NCBI GenBank assembly: GCA_900542085.1 | Contig: UQMK01000041.1 | Coordinates: 1-13,052 of the forward strand | Length of the DNA stretch: 13,052 nucleotides | DNA from: an uncultured Collinsella sp. | Lineage (GTDB): Bacteria; Actinomycetota; Coriobacteriia; Coriobacteriales; Coriobacteriaceae | Direction of reading: 5' to 3' | Shown here: positions 1 through 5,717 of the stretch, in pieces | Position numbering within the stretch: position 1 is the first letter of the stretch | Layout of the letters: each line of letters starts with the position of its first letter | Position numbers and translations under genes: made by a program | Notes under the pieces: model-generated | What the model saw: only the letters and a program-made list of their open reading frames with translations | Told to the model about the DNA's origin: nothing | The model's database searches: none

Positions 1-1269
1 AAGGCCCGAAAGAAAGGTAGGAGGCCATGACGAAAGGTCTGCACGTGCCTTCCGAGATCGGCAAGCTCAGGAAGGTCTGCCTGCACCGTCCCGGCGACGA
101 GCTCCTCAACCTGCCGCCCGACGAGCTCGAGCGACTCCTGTTCGACGACGTCCCGTTCCTGGAGGTCGCGCAGCAGGAGCACGACACCTTCGCCCAGATC
201 CTGAGGGACCAGGGCGTCGAGGTGCTCTACCTCGAGAACCTCGTCGCCGAGGTGTTCGACCAGGTCCCCGGCGCCCGCGCCGAGTTCACCGACCAGTACA
301 TCGCCGAGGCCGGCATCCGCGGCCAGCACATGCCGCAGATCGTCCGCGAGAAGCTGGACTCCATCGAGGACAACCTCGAGTTCGTCAAGAAGACCATGGC
401 CGGCATGACCAAGGCCGAGATCGACATGCCCCTCACGGCGTCCACGACCCTCGACTCCCTGGTCAACTCCGAGTCCGAGTCCGACCTGATCATCGACCCG
501 ATGCCCAACCTCTACTTCACCCGCGACCCGTTCGCGGTCGTCGGCGAGGGCGTCAACCTCAACCGCATGTACTCGGTCACCCGCAACCGCGAGACCCTGT
601 ACGGCAAGTACGTCTTCAAGTACCACCCCGACTACAAGGACGTCTCCCTGTACTTCCGCCGCGACTGCCAGTTCCACACCGAGGGCGGCGACGTGCTGAA
701 CATCAACGAGAAGACCCTCGCCGTCGGCATCTCCCAGCGCACCCAGGCCGCCGCTATCGACGTCATGGCCCAGAACATCTTCTGGAACTCCGACTCCAAG
801 GTCGAGCGCATCCTGGCCTTCGACATCCCGGTCTCGCGCGCCTTCATGCACCTCGACACGGTCTTCACCCAGATCGACGTCGATAAGTTCACGATCCACC
901 CCGCCATCATGGGCACCCTGCGCGTCTACGAGCTGACCGCCGGCAAGAACCCGGGCGACGTGAACATCCGCCTGATCGAGGACACCCTCGAGCACGTCCT
1001 GGAGGACGCCACCGGCGTCGACCAGGTCAAGCTGATCCCCTGCGGCGGCGGCGACCCGATCGCGGCCTCCCGCGAGCAGTGGAACGACGGCTCCAACACC
1101 CTGTGCGTCGAGCCCGGCAAGATCTGCGTCTACGCCCGCAACACCGTCACCAACGACGTGCTGTACAAGGAGGGCCTGGACCTTCTCGTCGTGCCCTCCG
1201 CCGAGCTCTCCCGCGGCCGCGGCGGCCCGCGCTGCATGAGCATGCCCTTCTGGCGCGAGGACCTCTAAG
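1..1269 (+). repeat. Exact direct repeat, copy 1 (arcA plus leader)
   Basis: Bases 1-1269 match 3202-4470 base for base in my line-by-line comparison. The match covers the last 26 bases of the leader with its Shine-Dalgarno sequence, all of arcA, and one base after the stop codon. After that the two flanks diverge completely. The left boundary lies outside the window, so the true repeat may be longer. It could be a recent duplication, a gene-conversion tract, or an assembly effect. Confidence 0.97.
27..1268 (+). CDS. arcA: Arginine deiminase, copy 1
   Basis: This cytoplasmic enzyme hydrolyses L-arginine to L-citrulline and ammonia, the first step of the ADI pathway. The 413-aa length is normal for the family. 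The expected catalytic set of the guanidino-group-modifying fold is visible: Asp167 in FTRDPF, Glu219 in FHTEGGD, His275 and Asp277 in FMHLDT, and the nucleophile Cys403 in GGPRCMSMP near the C-terminus. The ATG at 27 follows AGGAGG at 19-24 only 2 bases away, with a second purine run (AAAGG, 13-17) at better spacing. Codon use is strongly biased to C-ending codons, as expected for a highly expressed gene. The protein and DNA are identical to copy 2. This copy is followed by its own terminator, so it is probably not cotranscribed with arcB. Its promoter is outside the window. Confidence 0.97.
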   Translation: MTKGLHVPSEIGKLRKVCLHRPGDELLNLPPDELERLLFDDVPFLEVAQQEHDTFAQILRDQGVEVLYLENLVAEVFDQVPGARAEFTDQYIAEAGIRGQHMPQIVREKLDSIEDNLEFVKKTMAGMTKAEIDMPLTASTTLDSLVNSESESDLIIDPMPNLYFTRDPFAVVGEGVNLNRMYSVTRNRETLYGKYVFKYHPDYKDVSLYFRRDCQFHTEGGDVLNINEKTLAVGISQRTQAAAIDVMAQNIFWNSDSKVERILAFDIPVSRAFMHLDTVFTQIDVDKFTIHPAIMGTLRVYELTAGKNPGDVNIRLIEDTLEHVLEDATGVDQVKLIPCGGGDPIAASREQWNDGSNTLCVEPGKICVYARNTVTNDVLYKEGLDLLVVPSAELSRGRGGPRCMSMPFWREDL

Positions 1270-1277
1270 GTTTTCAT

Positions 1278-1368
1278 AGACCGTACGGGTCTTAATACAA
1301 ACATCTAGCTGCCATTAGATGTCTCCCAATGGGGCGGTGCGGGTTTTTCGCACCGCCCCATTCTTGTC
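1278..1368 (+). terminator. Terminator of arcA copy 1, with two small upstream hairpins
   Basis: The main hairpin has a perfect 14-bp stem, 1328-1341 paired with 1349-1362, and a 7-base loop (GGTTTTT). The tail after it (CTTGTC) is only modestly T-rich. Two smaller stem-loops precede it: AGACC/GGTCT at 1278-1292 and ACATCTA/TAGATGT at 1301-1322. The main stem is strong enough to be a Rho-independent terminator despite the weak tail, and it would isolate arcA copy 1 from the aminotransferase. Confidence 0.8.
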
Positions 1369-1380
1369 TAATAAGCTAAA

Positions 1381-1409
1381 TTAACATCAGATAAGGTGTC
1401 CCTTATGTC
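1381..1409 (+). promoter_or_regulatory. Candidate promoter of the aminotransferase with a dyad in its spacer
   Basis: TTAACA at 1381-1386 (5 of 6 to the -35 consensus) lies 17 bp before TATGTC at 1404-1409, a poor -10. A perfect inverted repeat, ATAAGG-TGTC-CCTTAT at 1391-1406, fills the spacer and would be a natural operator. The weak -10 keeps confidence low. Confidence 0.3.
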
Positions 1410-1524
1410 TAGAGGCGGTCACGTTGATACCCCAACGGTGTCGGCTTCTTTGCCTTTTGGGCATCATCTCGATTCCCATGACCTTTGCCGGCATCATCCC
1501 CGTGTTCTAGCGATTGGAGCCTAG
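1405..1524 (+). CDS. Possible 39-aa histidine-rich leader ORF
   Basis: An ATG at 1405 opens a 39-codon frame ending in TAG at 1522-1524, two bases before the aminotransferase ATG at 1527. AAGG at 1393-1396 could serve as a weak ribosome site. The downstream Shine-Dalgarno (GGAGCC) lies in its last two sense codons, an arrangement typical of translational coupling. The peptide has six histidines, clustered in GHHLDSHDLCRHH. I recognise no family, and it may be a chance ORF: codon bias cannot be judged at this length. If the promoter proposed at 1381-1409 is correct, the ATG would lie at or before the transcription start, which argues against translation from that promoter. Confidence 0.25.
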   Translation: MSRGGHVDTPTVSASLPFGHHLDSHDLCRHHPRVLAIGA

Positions 1525-1526
1525 TC

Positions 1527-2651
1527 ATGGATATCAAGACGATTGGCGTTGAGGAATGGCTTAACGTTTGGGAGAAGAGCGCTACGTGGGACATTGCCCA
1601 GTCGACGATCTCGTCGCTGACCATGGGCGAGCTTCGCGCGCTCGACGAGCAGGACGGCGCCACGTTCTACGAGCGCCTGGATCGTGAGAAGATGAACTAC
1701 GGCTGGATCGAGGGTTCGCCGGAGTTTAAGGCCGAGGTCGCCAAGCTGTATCGTCGCGAGGTCAATCCCGATCACATTCTGCAGACCAATGGCTGCACGG
1801 GCGCCAACCTCAACGCCATCATGGCCGTTGTCGAGCCCGGCGATCACGTGATTGCCGAGTGGCCTACCTATGCGCCGCTCTATGAGATTCCGCGAACGCT
1901 CGGCGCCGAGGTCGAGTATTGGGAGCTTCGCCAGGAGCTCGGATGGAAACCCGATATCGAACAGCTCAAGCGCCTTGTTCGCCCCAACACGAAGCTCATC
2001 TGCATCAATAACGCATCGAACCCCATCGGTACGGTGCTTGATGCCGATACACTCGGCCAGATTGCCGAGATTGCCCGTTCGGTGGGCGCCTACGTGCTGT
2101 GCGACGAGGTGTATCTGCCGCTCGAGAACACCGAGTCCTTTATATCGATGGCCGATGTGTACGAGAAAGCCATCGTCACCAACTCGGTGTCTAAGACCTA
2201 TTCGACGCCTGCAGCCCGCGTGGGCTGGGTCGTTGCGGACGAAGAGGTGTCCAACCGCATCCGCACCTACCGCAACTACACCATGATCTGCGGCGGCGTG
2301 TTTAACGACGCTTTGGCGACCTACGTGCTCGAGCACAAGGATAAGATTCTCGAGCGCAACCGCAAGATCGTGTTTGGCAACCGCGATATCGCACAGGCTT
2401 GGATTGATACGCAGCATCGTGTCTCCTGGACGGCCCCACAGGGCGTGTCCACCTCGTTTATCCAGCTGGATATTTCCGAGGATGACGAGGAGTTCTGCAA
2501 GCGCCTGCTGGCCGAGAGGGGAGTGCTGTTGGTCCCCGGTAGCCGTTTTGAGCTTCCCTGCGGAGCGCGCCTGGGCTACTGCGCGAGCGAAGATGTTCTT
2601 CGCGAGGGCCTGAGGCTTCTGGGTGAGGCACTGGCCGAGTTCGATCGCTAG
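1527..2651 (+). CDS. PLP-dependent class I/II aminotransferase (ArcT-like)
   Basis: This 374-aa fold-type I aminotransferase shows the expected PLP-site residues in order: Asn165 in NNASNPIG, Asp193 and Tyr196 in CDEVY, the Schiff-base lysine Lys223 in TNSVSKTYSTPAARVGW, and a likely substrate-carboxylate arginine, Arg348, in GARLGYC. The ATG at 1527 is chosen over an upstream in-frame ATG at 1485 because GGAGCC sits 6 bases before it and family similarity seems to begin at MDIK. The substrate is unknown. Location in an ADI locus recalls arcT, a transaminase-like gene in some lactobacillus arc clusters, so an arginine, ornithine or citrulline-related role is inferred. Codon use is more T-rich than in arcA, suggesting lower expression or a different history. 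It lies between two terminators, so it is probably monocistronic. Confidence 0.85.
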   Translation: MDIKTIGVEEWLNVWEKSATWDIAQSTISSLTMGELRALDEQDGATFYERLDREKMNYGWIEGSPEFKAEVAKLYRREVNPDHILQTNGCTGANLNAIMAVVEPGDHVIAEWPTYAPLYEIPRTLGAEVEYWELRQELGWKPDIEQLKRLVRPNTKLICINNASNPIGTVLDADTLGQIAEIARSVGAYVLCDEVYLPLENTESFISMADVYEKAIVTNSVSKTYSTPAARVGWVVADEEVSNRIRTYRNYTMICGGVFNDALATYVLEHKDKILERNRKIVFGNRDIAQAWIDTQHRVSWTAPQGVSTSFIQLDISEDDEEFCKRLLAERGVLLVPGSRFELPCGARLGYCASEDVLREGLRLLGEALAEFDR

Positions 2652-2705
2652 CCCCTTGAGGTTCTCGAAGGCCTAAACCTTACTGGGCCCTAGGTGTACC
2701 GAATG

Positions 2706-2745
2706 CAGACCTGCTCCCTTTTGGGGAGCGGGTCTGTTTGTCTTT
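2706..2745 (+). terminator. Terminator of the aminotransferase gene
   Basis: A 13-bp stem (2706-2718 with 2724-2736, one G-U pair) closes a 5-base loop and is followed by TTTGTCTTT. It lies 54 bases after the stop codon and separates the gene from the arcA copy 2 promoter region. Confidence 0.88.
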
Positions 2746-2825
2746 GCCGCCGGAAAAGTCAAGTTGTTACAAATGAAGACGCAAGTTAGATCGGGTATTC
2801 GACGGGCCTTATACTGAGCTTCCGG

Positions 2826-2944
2826 TGAACGGTATCCAGCGTCTGGTAAACGGTAATCTGTTTGCTAAAAATGAATAGGACTCACTTTTTTCTGAATAAA
2901 AATCAAAATGGTTGAGACACAGCGAGAATTGCGAGTTCTATTCA
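2826..2944. promoter_or_regulatory. Candidate ArgR-type operator array
   Basis: Two 13-mers of the form TGAATA-N4-TCA start at 2872 and 2893, exactly 21 bp apart, which is the usual spacing of paired ARG boxes. The second (TGAATAAAAATCA) is very close to the known ArgR/AhrC operator, lacking one base. A third copy lies inverted at 2932-2944 and matches the first at 11 of 13 bases. Two weaker relatives (TGAACGGTATCCA at 2826 and TAAACGGTAATCT at 2847) are also 21 bp apart. The boxes are one base shorter than the classic 14-bp core, so ArgR binding is an inference. Confidence 0.45.
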
Positions 2945-2949
2945 TATCG

Positions 2950-2966
2950 TTGCATGAAATATGCAA
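2950..2966. promoter_or_regulatory. Palindrome TTGCAT-GAAAT-ATGCAA
   Basis: A perfect 6-bp inverted repeat with a 5-bp spacer lies in the arcA copy 2 promoter region. The 12-mer TGCATGAAATAT within it recurs with one mismatch at 3063-3074. It resembles an operator for a dimeric regulator, but I cannot assign the protein. Confidence 0.35.
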
Positions 2967-3201
2967 TTTGAGGGTGGTTTAACAAAGATTAGTTTCAATT
3001 GATTTTTCGGTTAAAAAAGCGTTTAAGCACGTAAATAAACTTTATTAAATCAAAGTGTGCCATGCATGAAGTATATGTGTATGCCGTTCGCCCCTCATAT
3101 AAAACCGTTCGGGGGCAAGGTGGAAGTATAGACTGATTTTGGATATAAATATGTCGTCAGCAATAACGCCTCACACGGAGGGGCGCTAACGAATCGGCCG
3201 A

Positions 3202-4470
3202 AAGGCCCGAAAGAAAGGTAGGAGGCCATGACGAAAGGTCTGCACGTGCCTTCCGAGATCGGCAAGCTCAGGAAGGTCTGCCTGCACCGTCCCGGCGACG
3301 AGCTCCTCAACCTGCCGCCCGACGAGCTCGAGCGACTCCTGTTCGACGACGTCCCGTTCCTGGAGGTCGCGCAGCAGGAGCACGACACCTTCGCCCAGAT
3401 CCTGAGGGACCAGGGCGTCGAGGTGCTCTACCTCGAGAACCTCGTCGCCGAGGTGTTCGACCAGGTCCCCGGCGCCCGCGCCGAGTTCACCGACCAGTAC
3501 ATCGCCGAGGCCGGCATCCGCGGCCAGCACATGCCGCAGATCGTCCGCGAGAAGCTGGACTCCATCGAGGACAACCTCGAGTTCGTCAAGAAGACCATGG
3601 CCGGCATGACCAAGGCCGAGATCGACATGCCCCTCACGGCGTCCACGACCCTCGACTCCCTGGTCAACTCCGAGTCCGAGTCCGACCTGATCATCGACCC
3701 GATGCCCAACCTCTACTTCACCCGCGACCCGTTCGCGGTCGTCGGCGAGGGCGTCAACCTCAACCGCATGTACTCGGTCACCCGCAACCGCGAGACCCTG
3801 TACGGCAAGTACGTCTTCAAGTACCACCCCGACTACAAGGACGTCTCCCTGTACTTCCGCCGCGACTGCCAGTTCCACACCGAGGGCGGCGACGTGCTGA
3901 ACATCAACGAGAAGACCCTCGCCGTCGGCATCTCCCAGCGCACCCAGGCCGCCGCTATCGACGTCATGGCCCAGAACATCTTCTGGAACTCCGACTCCAA
4001 GGTCGAGCGCATCCTGGCCTTCGACATCCCGGTCTCGCGCGCCTTCATGCACCTCGACACGGTCTTCACCCAGATCGACGTCGATAAGTTCACGATCCAC
4101 CCCGCCATCATGGGCACCCTGCGCGTCTACGAGCTGACCGCCGGCAAGAACCCGGGCGACGTGAACATCCGCCTGATCGAGGACACCCTCGAGCACGTCC
4201 TGGAGGACGCCACCGGCGTCGACCAGGTCAAGCTGATCCCCTGCGGCGGCGGCGACCCGATCGCGGCCTCCCGCGAGCAGTGGAACGACGGCTCCAACAC
4301 CCTGTGCGTCGAGCCCGGCAAGATCTGCGTCTACGCCCGCAACACCGTCACCAACGACGTGCTGTACAAGGAGGGCCTGGACCTTCTCGTCGTGCCCTCC
4401 GCCGAGCTCTCCCGCGGCCGCGGCGGCCCGCGCTGCATGAGCATGCCCTTCTGGCGCGAGGACCTCTAAG
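3202..4470 (+). repeat. Exact direct repeat, copy 2 (arcA plus leader)
   Basis: Second copy of the repeat described at 1-1269, with the same orientation and an offset of 3,201 bp. The left limit at 3202 is set only by the window edge of copy 1; the sequence before 3202 cannot be compared. Confidence 0.97.
3228..4469 (+). CDS. arcA: Arginine deiminase, copy 2
   Basis: Identical in DNA and protein to copy 1, with the same catalytic residues (Asp167, Glu219, His275, Asp277, Cys403). This copy follows the long regulatory region and precedes arcB by 105 bases without a convincing terminator. It is therefore the likely first gene of an arcA-arcB(-arcD) operon that converts arginine to ornithine and carbamoyl phosphate for ATP production and acid relief. 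The very high GC and C-ending codons predict strong expression. ArgR-like boxes upstream suggest arginine-responsive control. Confidence 0.97.
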   Translation: MTKGLHVPSEIGKLRKVCLHRPGDELLNLPPDELERLLFDDVPFLEVAQQEHDTFAQILRDQGVEVLYLENLVAEVFDQVPGARAEFTDQYIAEAGIRGQHMPQIVREKLDSIEDNLEFVKKTMAGMTKAEIDMPLTASTTLDSLVNSESESDLIIDPMPNLYFTRDPFAVVGEGVNLNRMYSVTRNRETLYGKYVFKYHPDYKDVSLYFRRDCQFHTEGGDVLNINEKTLAVGISQRTQAAAIDVMAQNIFWNSDSKVERILAFDIPVSRAFMHLDTVFTQIDVDKFTIHPAIMGTLRVYELTAGKNPGDVNIRLIEDTLEHVLEDATGVDQVKLIPCGGGDPIAASREQWNDGSNTLCVEPGKICVYARNTVTNDVLYKEGLDLLVVPSAELSRGRGGPRCMSMPFWREDL

Positions 4471-4481
4471 TCTTTCCGTTT

Positions 4482-4533
4482 CCGGTGCGGTCCCCCTACA
4501 ACCGCACCGGTGTCGCCCGTCAACCGGGCGACA
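4482..4533 (+). promoter_or_regulatory. Two tandem stem-loops between arcA and arcB
   Basis: Two perfect hairpins abut each other: a 10-bp stem (4482-4491 with 4501-4510, 9-base loop) and a 9-bp stem (4511-4519 with 4525-4533, 5-base loop). No T-run follows (CTAATACTTACG), so they are unlikely to stop transcription. They more likely mark an mRNA processing or stabilising element that sets arcA and arcB transcript ratios. Confidence 0.6.
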
Positions 4534-4574
4534 CTAATACTTACGTAATTCATTTCTTCGAAAGGAATCGAACC

Positions 4575-5570
4575 ATGGGTGTTAACCTCTCCGGCCGTAG
4601 CTTCCTCAAGCTCCTCGACCTCACCACCGAGGAGATTGAGTACCTGCTCAAGCTCTCCAAGAACTTCAAGGACATGAAGCGCGCTGGCGTTCCGCACCGC
4701 TATCTCGAGGGCAAGAACATCGTTCTGCTCTTCCAGAAGACCTCCACTCGCACCCGCTGCGCCTTCGAGGTCGGCGGCATGGATCTGGGCATGGGCGTCA
4801 CCTACCTCGATCCGGGTTCGTCGCAGATGGGCAAGAAGGAGTCCATCGAGGACACCGCTCGCGTTCTCGGCCGCATGTATGACGGCATCGAGTTCCGTGG
4901 CTTTGCCCAGGACGACGTCGAGGAGCTCGCTGCCAAGTCCGGCGTGCCCGTGTGGAACGGCCTGACCACTGAGTGGCACCCCACCCAGATGCTTGCCGAC
5001 ATCCTGACCGTCCAGGAGAACTTCAACTACGACATCAAGGGCAAGACCCTCGTCTTCATGGGTGACTGCAAGAACAATGTTGCTCGCTCCCTCATGGTTG
5101 TCTGCTCCAAGCTCGGCATGAATTTCGTGGCCTGCGGCCCCGAGGAGTGCATGCCCGCTGACGACGTCATCGAGGCCTGCAAGCCCATCGCCGAGGCTAA
5201 CGGCTGCACCATCAAGCTGACCACCGACGTCAAGGACGGCGTCACCGGTGCCGACGTTATCTACACTGACGTGTGGGTCTCCATGGGCGAGCCCGACGAG
5301 GTTTGGGCCGAGCGCATCGCTCAGCTCACCCCGTATCGTGTCACCTCCGAGGTCATGGCTATGGCTAACCCGGGTGCCATCTTCCTGCACTGCCTGCCCA
5401 GCTTCCACGACACCAACACCACCATTGGCGCCGAGAAGTGCGAGCAGTTCGGCATCACCGAGCAGGAGGTCACCGACGAGGTCTTCGAAAGCCCCGCTTC
5501 CAAGGTCTTCGACGAGGCCGAGAACCGCATGCACACCATTAAGGCTGTCATGTACGCCACGCTCAAGTAA
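4575..5570 (+). CDS. arcB: Ornithine carbamoyltransferase, probably catabolic
   Basis: The enzyme interconverts citrulline plus phosphate with ornithine plus carbamoyl phosphate. At 331 aa it has the full family signature: the carbamoyl-phosphate motif STRTR at 57-61, HPTQ at 135-138, the FMGDCKNNVARS segment near 161-172, DVWVSMGE at 232-239 in the ornithine loop region, and HCLP at 272-275. The ATG at 4575 is preceded by AAAGGA at 4561-4566 with good spacing; an upstream in-frame ATG at 4485 lies inside the hairpin region and is rejected. Position directly after arcA and before a transporter argues for the catabolic role (arcB, often annotated argF), but sequence alone does not separate catabolic from biosynthetic forms. 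A terminator-like hairpin follows. Confidence 0.95.
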   Translation: MGVNLSGRSFLKLLDLTTEEIEYLLKLSKNFKDMKRAGVPHRYLEGKNIVLLFQKTSTRTRCAFEVGGMDLGMGVTYLDPGSSQMGKKESIEDTARVLGRMYDGIEFRGFAQDDVEELAAKSGVPVWNGLTTEWHPTQMLADILTVQENFNYDIKGKTLVFMGDCKNNVARSLMVVCSKLGMNFVACGPEECMPADDVIEACKPIAEANGCTIKLTTDVKDGVTGADVIYTDVWVSMGEPDEVWAERIAQLTPYRVTSEVMAMANPGAIFLHCLPSFHDTNTTIGAEKCEQFGITEQEVTDEVFESPASKVFDEAENRMHTIKAVMYATLK

Positions 5571-5586
5571 GAGCATCTAGCATCTT

Positions 5587-5624
5587 GCTCGGGGTGTATT
5601 ACTGCACACCCCGAGCGGTTTTAT
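5587..5624 (+). terminator. Terminator-like hairpin between arcB and arcD
   Basis: A perfect 11-bp stem (5587-5597 with 5606-5616, loop ATTACTGC) is followed by GGTTTTATCT, a short T-run. The upstream GAGCA at 5571-5575 could pair with TGCTC at 5586-5590 and compete with the left arm. Partial read-through into arcD is plausible. Confidence 0.65.
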
Positions 5625-5633
5625 CTGGTAAAA

Positions 5634-5684
5634 ATCTCGCATCTAGCGGCAGGCACGGCACGGAAGAGCCGCTTCGGGCGAGAT
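5634..5684 (+). promoter_or_regulatory. Two-tier stem-loop in the arcD leader
   Basis: ATCTCGC (5634-5640) pairs with GCGAGAT (5678-5684). Inside it, AGCGGC (5645-5650) pairs with GCCGCT (5668-5673), leaving a symmetric 4-by-4 internal loop and a 17-base apical loop. It ends 16 bases before the arcD ribosome site. Function is unknown; it could tune translation or protect a processed 5' end. Confidence 0.4.
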
Positions 5685-5717
5685 CAGTAAATGATTTATG
5701 AAGGGGGGATGAGAACT

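Larger units (their letters stand above)
2746..3201. other. AT-rich regulatory region before arcA copy 2
   Basis: About 450 bases with no credible gene, far more AT-rich than the flanking genes. It holds a set of ArgR-like boxes (2826-2944), a TTGCAT/ATGCAA palindrome (2950-2966), a near-copy of part of that palindrome at 3063-3074, an inverted repeat ACTTT-N8-AAAGT around 3038-3055, and TATAAA-like motifs at 3098-3103 and 3144-3149. None of the -10-like elements has a convincing -35, which would fit an activator-dependent promoter. GGCC-GAAA-GGCC at 3196-3207 could form a GNRA-capped hairpin just before the ribosome site. Confidence 0.6.

Noticed and set aside
1521..2417. 298-codon minus-strand frame opposite the aminotransferase
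   Set aside because: It is fully overlapped by a gene with all PLP-enzyme motifs; the antisense translation looks like a codon-bias artefact.
3151..3189. 12-codon ORF in the arcA copy 2 leader
   Set aside because: It starts one base after a TATAAA-like motif and has no ribosome site.
3186..5576. 796-codon open frame on the minus strand, opposite arcA copy 2 and arcB
   Set aside because: It is a shadow of two highly GC-biased genes. Its translation is low in diversity (long Val/Leu/Gly/Asp runs), spans two unrelated genes and their hairpins, and has no ribosome site or family resemblance.
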